This document shows, piece after piece, positions 7,270-16,704 of a stretch of 64,000 bases of DNA (positions are counted from its first letter, which is position 1; every line of letters starts with the position of its first letter). The position numbers were made by a program, and so were the translations under genes. The notes under the pieces are model-generated. The model had not been told where the DNA came from, searched no databases, and saw only the letters and a program-made list of their open reading frames with translations. The DNA lies in contig JAPXLN010000002.1 of the NCBI GenBank assembly GCA_033809515.1, forward strand, positions 62,001 through 126,000, read 5' to 3'. Origin of the DNA: JAPXLN01 sp033809515 (GTDB lineage: Bacteria; Bacillota; Sulfobacillia; Fermentithermobacillales; Fermentithermobacillaceae).

Positions 7270-8094
7270 GTGAAGAGAGTTGACGGAAAAGCTTTGAGCT
7301 CATCACGCCAGGTATTAGGGATAGCAGCTGTCTGTCTTGTCATATTCGTGGCAGTAGGGCTTGCAGGGTGCAGCAAAGGCGAGCTCAAGGTAGGGGCCAG
7401 CGACGTTCCCCACGCAGAGATACTTGAGTTCATCAAACCGTTGCTGGAAAAGGAAGGCGTCAAGATGACGATCATCGTTTTTGATGATTACGTTCAGCCT
7501 AATCTGCAGCTGGCAGACAAGCAGCTCGATGCCAACTACTTCCAGCACATACCGTACCTTGAGGAGTTTTCCGCTTCAAGGAAACTTGATCTGACGTGGG
7601 CATGCAAAGTCCACATCGAACCTATGGGCGTGTATTCAAGCAGAATTGAGTCTCTTTCGGAACTCGGTCAGAAAGCTAAGGTAGGGATCCCAAACGACGT
7701 AACTAACGGAGGCAGGGCTCTAGCTCTCCTGGAAAACGCAGGACTGTTGAAGCTCAAGGACGGTCTGGGCGTAAAAGCTACCCTGCTTGACATCGAAGAA
7801 AATCCCAGGGAACTGGAGATAGTTGAGTTGAGCGCTGAAATGTTGCCTCATGCCCTTCCCGACCTGGACTGTGCTGTCATCAACGGTAACTACGCCATTC
7901 AGGCAGGTCTGTCTCCTGTGGAGGATTCCCTGTTTCTGGAAAGCAAGGAGTCGCCCTATGCCAATGTTTTGGCTGTGCGGAAAGGTGACGAGGACAAGAC
8001 GGCAATCAAGAAGCTGGTCAAGCTCCTTCAGAGCCCCGAGGTAAAGAGTTTCATCGAGGAGAAGTATGGGGGAGGAGTAGTGCCCGCTTTCTAG
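7270..8094 (+). CDS. metQ: Methionine-binding lipoprotein MetQ
   Basis: 274 residues from GTG 7270 with a GAGGAGGCGA site 7 bases upstream. A signal helix (about 14-31) ends in the lipobox LAGC, so Cys34 would be lipidated and the protein anchored outside the membrane. The mature part starts with KVGASDVPHAEILEFIKP and contains LDANYFQH, both standard NlpA/MetQ blocks. It captures methionine for MetNI. Last gene of the riboswitch-controlled operon; a strong hairpin follows at 8113-8160. Confidence 0.93.
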   Translation: MKRVDGKALSSSRQVLGIAAVCLVIFVAVGLAGCSKGELKVGASDVPHAEILEFIKPLLEKEGVKMTIIVFDDYVQPNLQLADKQLDANYFQHIPYLEEFSASRKLDLTWACKVHIEPMGVYSSRIESLSELGQKAKVGIPNDVTNGGRALALLENAGLLKLKDGLGVKATLLDIEENPRELEIVELSAEMLPHALPDLDCAVINGNYAIQAGLSPVEDSLFLESKESPYANVLAVRKGDEDKTAIKKLVKLLQSPEVKSFIEEKYGGGVVPAF

Positions 8095-8112
8095 CTTCAT
8101 AGACGAGACCCT

Positions 8113-8160
8113 GGCCTCCGGTGCCGGTCCTGCTGCCAACGGATGCGGCACCGGAAGGCC
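8113..8160 (+). terminator. Strong hairpin after metQ (possible terminator without U-tract)
   Basis: GGCC-T-CCGGTGCCG (8113-8126) pairs with CGGCACCGG-AA-GGCC (8146-8160), 13 base pairs with a small internal bulge. No T-run follows, so it may act as a 3' end stabiliser or an inefficient terminator. Confidence 0.5.
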
Positions 8161-8205
8161 CAGTTCCAGACTGCAGGATGGATAGTGTCGGTGATACAGC
8201 TTTGT

Positions 8206-8235
8206 TTGACCCCTGAATGAGTCAGTGGATATAAT
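8206..8235 (+). promoter_or_regulatory. Sigma-A-type promoter for proS
   Basis: TTGACC at 8206-8211 and a consensus TATAAT at 8230-8235 are separated by 18 bases. The proS start is 50 bases further on. No T-box elements were seen in the short leader. Confidence 0.75.
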
Positions 8236-8285
8236 CTGTTTAATCTTTATGAGGTGTTGCCTTACACAGACGGAGGATCAGTCCC

Positions 8286-10058
8286 ATGCGAATGACACAG
8301 AGGTTTGGAAAAAACTTGCGTGAAATCCCCGCGGAGGTCGAACTCCCTTCCCACGGTTTGATGTTGAGGGCCGCCCTGATTTCCCGGGTAGCGGCAGGCA
8401 TATATGACTACTTGCCCCTGGCATGGCGAAGCATCAAGAAGATCGAAGACATCATCCGCAAAGAGATGGACGCCATTGAGGGACAGGAGCTGAACATGCC
8501 TGTGGTTCACCCTGCTGACTTGTGGCAGGAGTCAGGAAGGTGGTACGACATTGGGTCGGAACTGGTGCGTTTTAAGGATAGGTCCGGCCGGGACATGGTT
8601 TTGGCCATGACCCACGAGGAGACCGTTACCGACCTTGCCCGGCGGCACATTGACTCTTACAGGCAGCTGCCGTCAGTGGTCTACCAGATTCAGACGAAAT
8701 TCCGTGATGAACCCAGGTCACGGGGAGGTTTGATCCGGGTACGTGAGTTCATAATGAAGGATGCGTACAGCTTCCACGACTCGGCCGTGGATCTTGACGA
8801 CTACTATCCTTCCATGTGCCGGGCATACAGGCATATATGTACCTGGTGTGGAATTCCGGTGGTTCAGGTCCTTTCAGACGTGGGCATGATGGGCGGGAAC
8901 CTTGCCCATGAATTCACCTATGTAACAGACTACGGTGAAGATACTCTAATCCTCTGTTCTCATTGCGGTTACGCTGCCAACAGGGAAGTGGCCACCATAG
9001 GAAAGGGCAAAAGCCGGGCCGGGAGTTCGGCCAAAGATACGTTGGTGTCTGAGAGTAGGCACGAGTCCGGACCTCCTGAGAGAGTCCACACTCCCGGTTG
9101 CGATACCATTTCTGCAGTGGCTGAATACCTTCACTTATCCCCACAAGAGACCATCAAGACCATGGTCTATGTCACCTCCGGCAAAGACGCGGTCATGGCA
9201 GCTATTAGGGGCGACCTTGAGATAAACGAGCGCAAACTGGCAAACTTCCTTAAGACCCCCGAGGTAAGACTGGCTGACGGCCAGGAGATAACAGGCTTCG
9301 GTCTTGTTCAAGGTTACATGTCTCCTGTAGGCATTTCCAAGATGAAAGTCGTAGTTGATGACAGCCTCTTCGATTCTCAAAGCTATGTCGCAGGAGCAAA
9401 CCAGGAAGGATTCCACCTGAAGAACGTGGTTCCGGGACGGGATTTTGTCGCCAAAGAGAAGATCGATGTGACGTCTGCCCGTGAGGGAGACGCTTGCCCT
9501 ACCTGTGGAATGGGCTTAAGCGTTAAGCGTGGCATAGAAATAGGGAACACTTTTAAGCTGGGCACCAAGTATTCAAAGACCATGGGAGCTTACTATCAAG
9601 ACGAGCAGGGGAACCTGCAACCTCTGATCATGGGCTGTTACGGCATTGGAGTGGGGCGGCTTCTGGGGTGTGCCATTGAAGCTAACCACGACCACAAGGG
9701 GCTTGTCTGGCCTGCAACCATTGCACCGTACCATGTCTACCTTGTTGCTCTGGGCAGAGACGACAGAGTCACAGTGGTTGCCGAAGAGGTCTACTCGCGC
9801 CTGACAGACAGGGGGGTCGAGGTTCTCTACGACGACCGGGACGAATCTGCCGGAGTGAAATTTAACGATGCAGACCTTCTGGGCCTGCCTATCCGGGTTA
9901 CGGTTTCCCGGCGAAGTCTGGACGCCGGAGGCCTGGAAGTAAAACTGCGCCGCCAGGAGACAGGTACAGTGATCTCTGTGGACCATATTGAGTCCTCTCT
10001 GGAGTCTATGATACAAGCGGAGATCCGCAGGTTTGAACCTGAAAGGGAGGGGAACTAG
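8286..10058 (+). CDS. proS: Proline--tRNA ligase (bacterial type with editing domain)
   Basis: 590 residues, ATG start 7 bases after CGGAGGATC. Class II catalytic core: motif 2 is QTKFRDEPRSRGGLIRVREF (about 137-156) followed by MKDAYSFH. A YbaK/INS editing insertion spans about 240-390, the arrangement of bacterial-type ProRS, and the C-terminal anticodon-binding domain starts near 480 (APYHVYLVALG). It charges tRNA-Pro in the cytoplasm. It directly abuts alaS (stop and next GTG adjacent), so both are probably translated from the transcript starting at the consensus promoter upstream. Confidence 0.96.
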   Translation: MRMTQRFGKNLREIPAEVELPSHGLMLRAALISRVAAGIYDYLPLAWRSIKKIEDIIRKEMDAIEGQELNMPVVHPADLWQESGRWYDIGSELVRFKDRSGRDMVLAMTHEETVTDLARRHIDSYRQLPSVVYQIQTKFRDEPRSRGGLIRVREFIMKDAYSFHDSAVDLDDYYPSMCRAYRHICTWCGIPVVQVLSDVGMMGGNLAHEFTYVTDYGEDTLILCSHCGYAANREVATIGKGKSRAGSSAKDTLVSESRHESGPPERVHTPGCDTISAVAEYLHLSPQETIKTMVYVTSGKDAVMAAIRGDLEINERKLANFLKTPEVRLADGQEITGFGLVQGYMSPVGISKMKVVVDDSLFDSQSYVAGANQEGFHLKNVVPGRDFVAKEKIDVTSAREGDACPTCGMGLSVKRGIEIGNTFKLGTKYSKTMGAYYQDEQGNLQPLIMGCYGIGVGRLLGCAIEANHDHKGLVWPATIAPYHVYLVALGRDDRVTVVAEEVYSRLTDRGVEVLYDDRDESAGVKFNDADLLGLPIRVTVSRRSLDAGGLEVKLRRQETGTVISVDHIESSLESMIQAEIRRFEPEREGN

Positions 10059-12779
10059 GTGGAAGAAAGTCCTGGCAGGCCAAAGCTTTCCGGTGAGATC
10101 AGAGATGCCTTTCTGAAATACTTTGAAGACCTTGGTCACACGGTTGTTCCCAGTTCATCACTAGTGCCCCACGGCGACCCGACCCTTCTGTTTACTAACG
10201 CGGGTATGGTGCAGTTTAAAAACGTATTTCTGGGGCTGGAGCACGCTGCCTTCAGGAGAGCTGTCACCGTTCAGAAGTGCGTAAGAGCCGGAGGCAAACA
10301 CAATGATCTTGACAATGTAGGGTTTACCGCAAGGCACCATACGTTTTTCGAGATGATGGGCAACTTTTCTTTCGGGGACTACTTCAAAGAGGAAGCTATT
10401 AGCTATGCGTGGAGGTTTCTTACAGGAGTTCTCGGTCTTCCTAGGGACAAGCTTTACATAACCGTGTTTCACGAAGACCATGAGGCAGAGTCGCTTTGGA
10501 AGAAGGTTGCAGGCGTTCCTGGGTCTCGCATTGTCAGGATGGGCGAAAAAGACAACTTTTGGTCTATGGGAGACACGGGCCCATGCGGCCCCTGCTCGGA
10601 GATTATCATTGACCGCGGTGAAAAGTTTAGCTGTGGCGTGCAGTGTGGCATAGGTACCTGCGACTGTGACAGATGGTTAGAGCTCTGGAACCTGGTGTTT
10701 ATGCAGTCTATGAGGGATGAGACAGGTTCTTTGAGCCCTTTGCCCAGGCCAAGCATTGACACAGGCATGGGCTTAGAGCGAATAACAGCGGTTCTTCAGG
10801 GCAAGGACTCAAACTACGGCACTGACCTTTTTGTACCGTTAATAGGCAAGGTCGGAGACATTTGCGGCAGAAAAGCTGCAGAAACCGGGGATGTTTTTCC
10901 GTTTCACGTAATAGCAGACCATGCAAGGTCCTGCGTTTTCCTTGCTTCAGACGGCGTTTCGCCTTCAAATGAGGGCCGGGGTTACGTCTTGAGAAGGATT
11001 CTCCGGAGAGCGGTGCGGTTCGGGAAAGTGCTTGGGATCCACAGGCCGTTTGTGGAGGAGCTTGTCCCTGTTGTAGCTGAGACAATGGGCAAAGCCTATC
11101 CCGAACTCACAGAGAAACAGGGGTACATTGGCTCGGTTTTGGCCCAAGATGAAGGCCGTTTTTTCAAGACCCTCGAGCAAGGCCAGGACAAAGCCCTTGA
11201 GATCATGGAGCATGCATTGGCCGGAGGAACGAAAGTCCTATCGGGCAGAGATGCGTTTATATTGTACGACACTTTCGGGTTCCCTATAGACCTGACAAAG
11301 GACATGGCCCGGGAGAAGGGGCTGGCTGTGGATGAAAGCGAGTTTGAACTTGCCATGGCTGAGCAAAGAGAGAGAAGTCGCAAGAAACGGTTTGGAGCCG
11401 GTATAGACTTTGCATCTTTCCAGGAGTCTTTGTCGGGTCTTCCTGCCACCGAGTTCACCGGGTACGCCAAACTGGTGGACCATGCTGTGGTACTGGCCAT
11501 TCTGAAAGGCGGCGATTTGGCCACAGAACTTGACCCGGGTGAGGAAGGATTGGTGGTGCTTGACCGGACGCCCTTTTACGCCGAATCCGGGGGGCAGGAA
11601 TGGGACACGGGCGTTTTTGCCCTCATTATGCCCGGCAGGGACGCTCCGGCCAAAGCAGGGTATGTACGCCACGTGCAAGAAAGTCCCGGCGGAGCTGTAC
11701 TTCACACGGTCAAAGCGGACATGCCGGGAATCATGGTAGGGCAGAAGGTAAGGTGTATTGTGGACAAGGACAGGCGTCAGGGGCTTGAGCGGCACCACAC
11801 GGCAACTCATCTTGTTCACAAGGCGCTGAGAGAAGCGTTGGGTCCCGGCGCTCTGCAATCAGGGTCGTTGGTGCAGGAAACGAGAATGAGGTTGGATTTT
11901 GCCCACCTTGCCGCCCTCACTCCTCAGGAGCTTCACAAAGTGGAGGATCTGGTTAACCAGGCCATAATGGAAGACCTTCCGGTCACTGTCCGGGAAGTCT
12001 CACGTGAGCAAGCGACGGACATGGGCGCAACAGCCCTCTTTGAAAGCAAGTACGGCGACACGGTCAGGGTCATCGATATTGGAGGCTATTCTCTGGAGCT
12101 TTGTGGCGGAACCCACGTTAGGCGGACAGGTGAGATTGGCCAGGTTCAGATCATCTCCGAATCTTCAGTAGCTGCAGGCGTGAGAAGAGTGGAAGCTGTT
12201 GCCGGTTGGGCGGCACTCAGGAAAAGCAGGGAAGCAGCCGGACTGATTGCGGACCTTTCCCGCCGGTTGGACGTGCCTCCGGAGAGTCTGCCCGCTGAGA
12301 TCAATGCCCTGAAATCCCAAATACAAGACCTCCAGGGACGGATCGAACTCATAATGCATGGCAGGATCCGGGCCCTTGCCGGCGAACTCATAGACAAAGC
12401 ACTGGTAATATCTGAAGCAGGGAACCGCAAGGTGGTTGTTTCACGTCAAGATCACATGGAAACAGGCGAGATCAGACGCCTTGGAGATGAGCTCAAGGAA
12501 CGCGGCTCTACAGTCTGTATACTTGGTTCAAATTACGATGACCGCAGCTACCTGCTGGTTATGTCTGCGCCTGAAGCTGCTGCATCAGGTGTGGATTCTG
12601 TCGCTATAGTCCGGAAAGGAGCCCGGGTTCTCGGAGGCTCAGGAGGCGGAAAAGCTCACATGGCCCAGGCAGGAGGGAAAGAGCCGGGTGCCCTTGATCA
12701 GGCGCTGAATGCAGCTTTGGAAGAAGCGAAAGCACTTTTGGTTAGGGTCTATGGTGGTCCGGACCTGAATGACAGGTAG
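10059..12779 (+). CDS. alaS: Alanine--tRNA ligase
   Basis: 906 residues, GTG start preceded by AAAGGGAGGGG. The class II core begins at about 10 with FLKYFEDLGHTVVPSSSL and includes the GPCGPCSEI loop. The editing domain carries the zinc/hydrolytic motifs HHTATH near 575 and CGGTHV near 680, and a DHHA1 oligomerisation domain with GSGGGKAHMAQAGG closes the protein. Function: charging of tRNA-Ala and clearing of Ser/Gly mischarges. It is followed by ireB, an order (alaS-ireB) widespread in Bacillota. Confidence 0.97.
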   Translation: MEESPGRPKLSGEIRDAFLKYFEDLGHTVVPSSSLVPHGDPTLLFTNAGMVQFKNVFLGLEHAAFRRAVTVQKCVRAGGKHNDLDNVGFTARHHTFFEMMGNFSFGDYFKEEAISYAWRFLTGVLGLPRDKLYITVFHEDHEAESLWKKVAGVPGSRIVRMGEKDNFWSMGDTGPCGPCSEIIIDRGEKFSCGVQCGIGTCDCDRWLELWNLVFMQSMRDETGSLSPLPRPSIDTGMGLERITAVLQGKDSNYGTDLFVPLIGKVGDICGRKAAETGDVFPFHVIADHARSCVFLASDGVSPSNEGRGYVLRRILRRAVRFGKVLGIHRPFVEELVPVVAETMGKAYPELTEKQGYIGSVLAQDEGRFFKTLEQGQDKALEIMEHALAGGTKVLSGRDAFILYDTFGFPIDLTKDMAREKGLAVDESEFELAMAEQRERSRKKRFGAGIDFASFQESLSGLPATEFTGYAKLVDHAVVLAILKGGDLATELDPGEEGLVVLDRTPFYAESGGQEWDTGVFALIMPGRDAPAKAGYVRHVQESPGGAVLHTVKADMPGIMVGQKVRCIVDKDRRQGLERHHTATHLVHKALREALGPGALQSGSLVQETRMRLDFAHLAALTPQELHKVEDLVNQAIMEDLPVTVREVSREQATDMGATALFESKYGDTVRVIDIGGYSLELCGGTHVRRTGEIGQVQIISESSVAAGVRRVEAVAGWAALRKSREAAGLIADLSRRLDVPPESLPAEINALKSQIQDLQGRIELIMHGRIRALAGELIDKALVISEAGNRKVVVSRQDHMETGEIRRLGDELKERGSTVCILGSNYDDRSYLLVMSAPEAAASGVDSVAIVRKGARVLGGSGGGKAHMAQAGGKEPGALDQALNAALEEAKALLVRVYGGPDLNDR

Positions 12780-12832
12780 GGATTTGGCCCACCGGCGGCG
12801 AAAGAGGTAATCACTTGGGGGGGAACGTGGAG

Positions 12833-13093
12833 ATGGCTGAGTTTGAGCAGACTAGGTTCTTCAAAGTCAGACCCGAAAAGGACAATGAGACCAGGAATCT
12901 GATTCTGCTGGTTTACAAAGCTCTTGAGGAGAAGGGTCATAATCCGGTCAGCCAGATCGCCGGATATCTTCTTTCAGGGGATCCCACCTACATCACCAGT
13001 CACAATAATGCACGCAGCCTGGTAAGAAAGGTCGAGCGTGATGAGATCCTTGAGGAGTTGATCAGGGCTTACGTAGAGTCTGTCCACGCCTAG
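12833..13093 (+). CDS. ireB: IreB family regulatory phosphoprotein (UPF0297)
   Basis: 86 residues from ATG 12833; in-frame TTG and GTG codons at 12815 and 12827 lie in or next to the G-rich ribosome site and are less likely. The signature SGDPTYITSHNNARSLVRKV is almost invariant in the IreB/YrzL family. In Enterococcus, IreB is a substrate of the Ser/Thr kinase IreK and affects cephalosporin tolerance. A Thr at position 7 could be the phospho-site, as inferred from that work. In most relatives the next genes are ruvX, a DUF1292 gene and mltG; here four genes intervene. Confidence 0.93.
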   Translation: MAEFEQTRFFKVRPEKDNETRNLILLVYKALEEKGHNPVSQIAGYLLSGDPTYITSHNNARSLVRKVERDEILEELIRAYVESVHA

Positions 13094-13144
13094 CTGTTTT
13101 TGCCTGCATCACTGCGCCGGGAGAGCTGTGGGGGTGAACGGCAG

Positions 13145-14671
13145 TTGATATACCTTGTGGCCTTTGGTTCCGGGGCGGTGTTGATGGGCCTTGAGATGGT
13201 CGCTTCCCGGATTTTGGCCCCTGAGTTCGGAAACTCCGTGTTTGTGTGGGGAAGCCTTATTGGCGTAGTCTTGCTGGCTCTTAGCCTTGGGTATTACGTT
13301 GGAGGGCTTATGTCTGACAAGAGGCCCTCAAGCGAACCGCTGGTCATCATCCTCGGCCTTTCAAGCGGATGGATTGCACTGACACCGTTTTTTGCAAGGA
13401 GAGCGTTGCCTGCACTGTCCGGAGCTTTTCCCGGTAAGACCGGGCCCCTTGTTTCCGCGTTTGCCTTGTTTTTTGTACCGTCTTTGCTGTTGGCCATAGT
13501 TTCACCCTGGTGTATGCGGCTTCTGATCCGGTCGGTGGAGAAGGCGGGCCACTCGTCGGGCCTTCTGTATGCTGTTTCGAACACTGGCAGCATCTTTGGT
13601 ACGTTCGTCACGACGTTCTTCCTGATACCCAGAATAGGCGCAGAGTCTATCCTTCGGATTATGGCTTTGGTCTTGCTGGGGTTGTCTTTCATGACAGCAG
13701 CTCTTGCGTCATCTCGCCGAAAACCCATTACTATGGCTGCTGTGGCGCTGGCGGCAGGGGCCTCGCTTATATCAGGCGCTTTTGCGTTTGTCCCGGCTGT
13801 AACAGGAGGGGTAATTTACGAAAAGGAAAGTCTTTATAATCACATATACGTCATTGAGCGGGGCGGGACCAGGCTCCTAAAGTTTGATAATTCCATTCAG
13901 GGTGGGATATACGTTGACAGGCCCTATGATTCATGTTTCCCTTACGCTGACTTTTTCCATCTTGGCCTGTGCTTGAAAGAAGACATATCTGATGTGCTTG
14001 TCATAGGACTGGGAGCCGGCCTTGTTCCCAAGCGGTTTGCCAGGGACTACGCCGGGGTGAAAGTGGAAGTGGCTGAAATCGACGAGGAAGTGTGCAGTGC
14101 GGCCCGGAAGTATTTCGGCTTTCCAGGCGATGACCAGGTGCCTGTGCATATCAAAGATGGGAGAATGTTTCTCAGGGATTCTCGCAGCAAGTACGACATC
14201 ATTATGGTAGATGCATATTACGCCGACTCTATCCCGTTTCACCTTGCTACAATCGAGTTCTACCGCCTGGTAAAGGAGCATCTTAGACCCGGAGGCCTTG
14301 TTGGCTACAACATTATCGGTGCGCTGTCAGGTCCCCAGGCAAGACTGTTTCAATCGATGTATAAGACCCTTAAGGCGGTCTTCCCACACACATACGTGTT
14401 TCCTGTCAATTACCAGGAAGGCACAGAAGAGGCCTACCGAAATGTTGTTGTTTTCGGGGTCTTGCCGGGTGAACCCGGCGGGCCCGGTCACATGAGGCTG
14501 AGCAGGAGTGCGGTCGTGGCCAGGGCCGAAGAGCTGGCCCGGGAGAAGGTGACCGTGCCCGGATTCGCCAAGATGGCCGGGACCCTTTATGAGAAGGAAA
14601 TGGATCTTGAGGGCGCAGTCGTATTGACTGACGATTACGCTCCAGTGGACTCGCTGCTTCACCTGTACTAG
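13145..14671 (+). CDS. Membrane protein with spermidine synthase-like domain
   Basis: 508 residues from TTG 13145, 8 bases after GGGGGTGA; a TTG at 13100 would add 15 residues but lacks a site. Residues 1-205 hold about seven hydrophobic segments, the first reading YLVAFGSGAVLMGLEMVASR. Residues 230-500 form an aminopropyltransferase-like Rossmann domain (VLVIGLGAGLVPKRF, then VAEIDEEVC and IIMVDAYYADSIPFHLAT). True spermidine synthases have a DxSDPxGP gate-loop; here it is DAYYADSIP, so polyamine synthesis is doubtful. Membrane-fused homologues are common and of unknown function. It is the first of four genes between ireB and ruvX. Confidence 0.75.
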   Translation: MIYLVAFGSGAVLMGLEMVASRILAPEFGNSVFVWGSLIGVVLLALSLGYYVGGLMSDKRPSSEPLVIILGLSSGWIALTPFFARRALPALSGAFPGKTGPLVSAFALFFVPSLLLAIVSPWCMRLLIRSVEKAGHSSGLLYAVSNTGSIFGTFVTTFFLIPRIGAESILRIMALVLLGLSFMTAALASSRRKPITMAAVALAAGASLISGAFAFVPAVTGGVIYEKESLYNHIYVIERGGTRLLKFDNSIQGGIYVDRPYDSCFPYADFFHLGLCLKEDISDVLVIGLGAGLVPKRFARDYAGVKVEVAEIDEEVCSAARKYFGFPGDDQVPVHIKDGRMFLRDSRSKYDIIMVDAYYADSIPFHLATIEFYRLVKEHLRPGGLVGYNIIGALSGPQARLFQSMYKTLKAVFPHTYVFPVNYQEGTEEAYRNVVVFGVLPGEPGGPGHMRLSRSAVVARAEELAREKVTVPGFAKMAGTLYEKEMDLEGAVVLTDDYAPVDSLLHLY

Positions 14672-14760
14672 CCTGCATCCCTTTAAAATCATGTGGGATA
14701 CGGTAGAATGAATGTAGCGGGCCCGGTTGATTGCAGGCAGGGCAGGAAGAAGGGAAACAC

Positions 14761-15447
14761 GTGATACCCATTAAGGATACTCAACGGACGTGGCGACGTC
14801 CGACGGTCAACTGGCTTCTCATTATCATTAACCTGGCGGTTTTTGCGTATGAGCTGTCGTTGCCCGACATTGCGCTTCAGGAGTTTGTTATTAGGTGGGG
14901 GATGATACCCAGGGTGATCACTTCTCCGGGTTCTTTTCCCCGGGAAGTCCTTGCTGTGACTTCCGGGCCGTGGTCCCTGGTAACTTCGCTTTTCGTTCAC
15001 ATGGGCTGGGTACATATTCTTGGCAACATGCTCTACCTGTTCATTTTCGGCGACAATGTAGAAGACCTCCTGGGCCACTGGCGCTACCTTGCTTTCTACG
15101 TTGCGTCAGGGGTCTCGGCATCGCTCATACATGTCATTTTCAACCCAACGTCCCTTGTTCCCACAGTAGGCGCCAGCGGAGCTGTGGCAGGAGTGCTGGG
15201 GGCATACTTCGTTAATTTCCCGCGTTCACGGGTCCTAGCCCTGATCCCCATAGGTTTCCTATTGCCTATGGTGGAGGTTCCGTCAATCGTCTTTCTGTTT
15301 CTCTGGTTTATCACCAACCTGTTCTCGGGCATGGCGTCCCTTGGCGTTCAGGCTCAGGGAGGCGTAGCCTGGTGGGCACACATAGGCGGATTTGTGGCAG
15401 GAATGTATCTTTCTGTCGTATGGCGGCGCCGCAGGGTCCTCAGTTGA
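14761..15447 (+). CDS. Rhomboid family intramembrane serine protease
   Basis: 228 residues from GTG 14761, which follows GGAAGAAGGG; the start MIPIKDTQR matches the family and an earlier TTG at 14731 precedes the ribosome site. Six hydrophobic segments are seen. The catalytic Ser sits in VGASGAVAGVLGAYF (GxSG, about 137-141) and the catalytic His in WWAHIGGFVAG (about 209). HMGWVHILGNMLYLFIFGDN in helix 2 is the conserved oxyanion/His-Asn block. It cleaves membrane proteins within the bilayer; the substrate is unknown. Confidence 0.9.
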   Translation: MIPIKDTQRTWRRPTVNWLLIIINLAVFAYELSLPDIALQEFVIRWGMIPRVITSPGSFPREVLAVTSGPWSLVTSLFVHMGWVHILGNMLYLFIFGDNVEDLLGHWRYLAFYVASGVSASLIHVIFNPTSLVPTVGASGAVAGVLGAYFVNFPRSRVLALIPIGFLLPMVEVPSIVFLFLWFITNLFSGMASLGVQAQGGVAWWAHIGGFVAGMYLSVVWRRRRVLS

Positions 15448-15563
15448 AGAAGATCCAGTTTGATGTAGTCTTTTGAAGTTGCCCCCGAGAGTAGAAGGAT
15501 TACTCGGTGGCAAAGAAGAAGTCTTCAGCGTGGTTTCCAACAACGAACCGGGAGGAAGAGTAA

Positions 15564-16661
15564 TTGTCTAAGATCACGCTTTCTGTGATAAAGGCGGATG
15601 TGGGTGGCTACGTAGGCCATTCCAGCGTTCATCCCCGCCTTTTATCCACCGCCCAGGAGTACCTTGCAGAGCACGGCAAAGGACTTCTGGTGGATTTTTA
15701 CGTCACTCATGTCGGTGACGACCTAGAATTGGTCATGACTCATAAGCGAGGGATCGATGACGGCGATATCCACAAGCTGGCGTGGGATGCGTTTGTCGCT
15801 GCCACGGAAGTTGCGAGAGAACTGAAGCTGTACGGCGCGGGCCAGGACTTGCTAAAGGATGCATTTTCCGGCAACATAAAGGGCCTTGGGCCCGGCGTGG
15901 CCGAAATGGAGTTCGAAGAAAGGCGGTCGGAACCGGTCATAGTGTTCATGGCCGATAAGACTGAACCCGGCGCCTGGAACTATCCTCTGTACAAGATGTT
16001 TGCCGATCCATTTAACACCGCAGGCCTTGTCATCGATCCTAAGATGCACCAGGGCTTTAGTTTTGAAGTGCATGACCTTATTGAGAACAAAAAGGTGATT
16101 TTTCACTGTCCTGAGGAGCTTTACGATCTCCTGGTACTGATCGGAGCTCCCGGAAGGTACTGCATTAAGTCTATCCATTCAAGAACCCTCAACGACATAG
16201 CGGCAGTATCCTCCACTCAGAGACTGAACCTGATGGCAGGCAGGTATGTCGGTAAGGATGACCCCGTATGCATAGTCAGGTGTCAGAGCGGCATGCCTGC
16301 TGTGGGCGAAGTTCTCGAGCCTTTTGCACATCCCCACCTGGTAGCGGGCTGGATGAGGGGATCCCATCACGGGCCGCTTATGCCTTGCAGCATGGAGCAG
16401 TGCAACCCGACGAGATTTGATGGGCCTCCTCGTGTTATAGCTCTTGGCTTCCAGCTTGCTAACGGGAAGCTTCAAGGACCTCAGGATTTCTTTGCAGATT
16501 CTTCTTACGACAGAGCAAGGGATCTCGCTAACCGGTTGGCAGATTACCTGCGTACTCTTGGACCCTTTGAGCCTCATAGGCTTGGACTTGATGAACTGGA
16601 GTACACCACTCTCCCGGATGTAATGAAGAAGCTTGAGGGAAGGTTTGATCCGATAGTATAG
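15564..16661 (+). CDS. fbp: Archaeal-type fructose-1,6-bisphosphate aldolase/phosphatase
   Basis: 365 residues, TTG start after GGGAGGAAGAG. The N-terminus TLSVIKADVGGYVGHSSVHP is the type V FBPase signature, and Mg-binding acidic motifs (VTHVGDDLELVMTH, KTEPGAWNYPLY) follow. These enzymes catalyse both the aldol condensation of triose phosphates and dephosphorylation of fructose-1,6-bisphosphate, making gluconeogenesis one-way. They occur in archaea and deep-branching, often thermophilic bacteria. Length is normal. The gene sits between a rhomboid protease and an AKR-ferredoxin gene, and a 10-bp hairpin follows. Confidence 0.92.
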   Translation: MSKITLSVIKADVGGYVGHSSVHPRLLSTAQEYLAEHGKGLLVDFYVTHVGDDLELVMTHKRGIDDGDIHKLAWDAFVAATEVARELKLYGAGQDLLKDAFSGNIKGLGPGVAEMEFEERRSEPVIVFMADKTEPGAWNYPLYKMFADPFNTAGLVIDPKMHQGFSFEVHDLIENKKVIFHCPEELYDLLVLIGAPGRYCIKSIHSRTLNDIAAVSSTQRLNLMAGRYVGKDDPVCIVRCQSGMPAVGEVLEPFAHPHLVAGWMRGSHHGPLMPCSMEQCNPTRFDGPPRVIALGFQLANGKLQGPQDFFADSSYDRARDLANRLADYLRTLGPFEPHRLGLDELEYTTLPDVMKKLEGRFDPIV

Positions 16662-16668
16662 CGAACGC

Positions 16669-16695
16669 GGGTCCCTTCTTTTCCGGAAGGGACCC
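16669..16695 (+). terminator. Perfect 10-bp hairpin after the FBP aldolase/phosphatase gene
   Basis: GGGTCCCTTC (16669-16678) and GAAGGGACCC (16686-16695) enclose a 7-base loop. No T-run follows, and the next gene starts 9 bases later. It may be a weak terminator or a processing/stability element; the 3' arm is near the ribosome site of the next gene. Confidence 0.45.
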
Positions 16696-16704
16696 GGTGA
16701 AGCG

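Noticed and set aside
15477..15512. Hairpin between the rhomboid and FBPase genes
   Set aside because: The stem is interrupted and no T-run follows; too weak to call a terminator.
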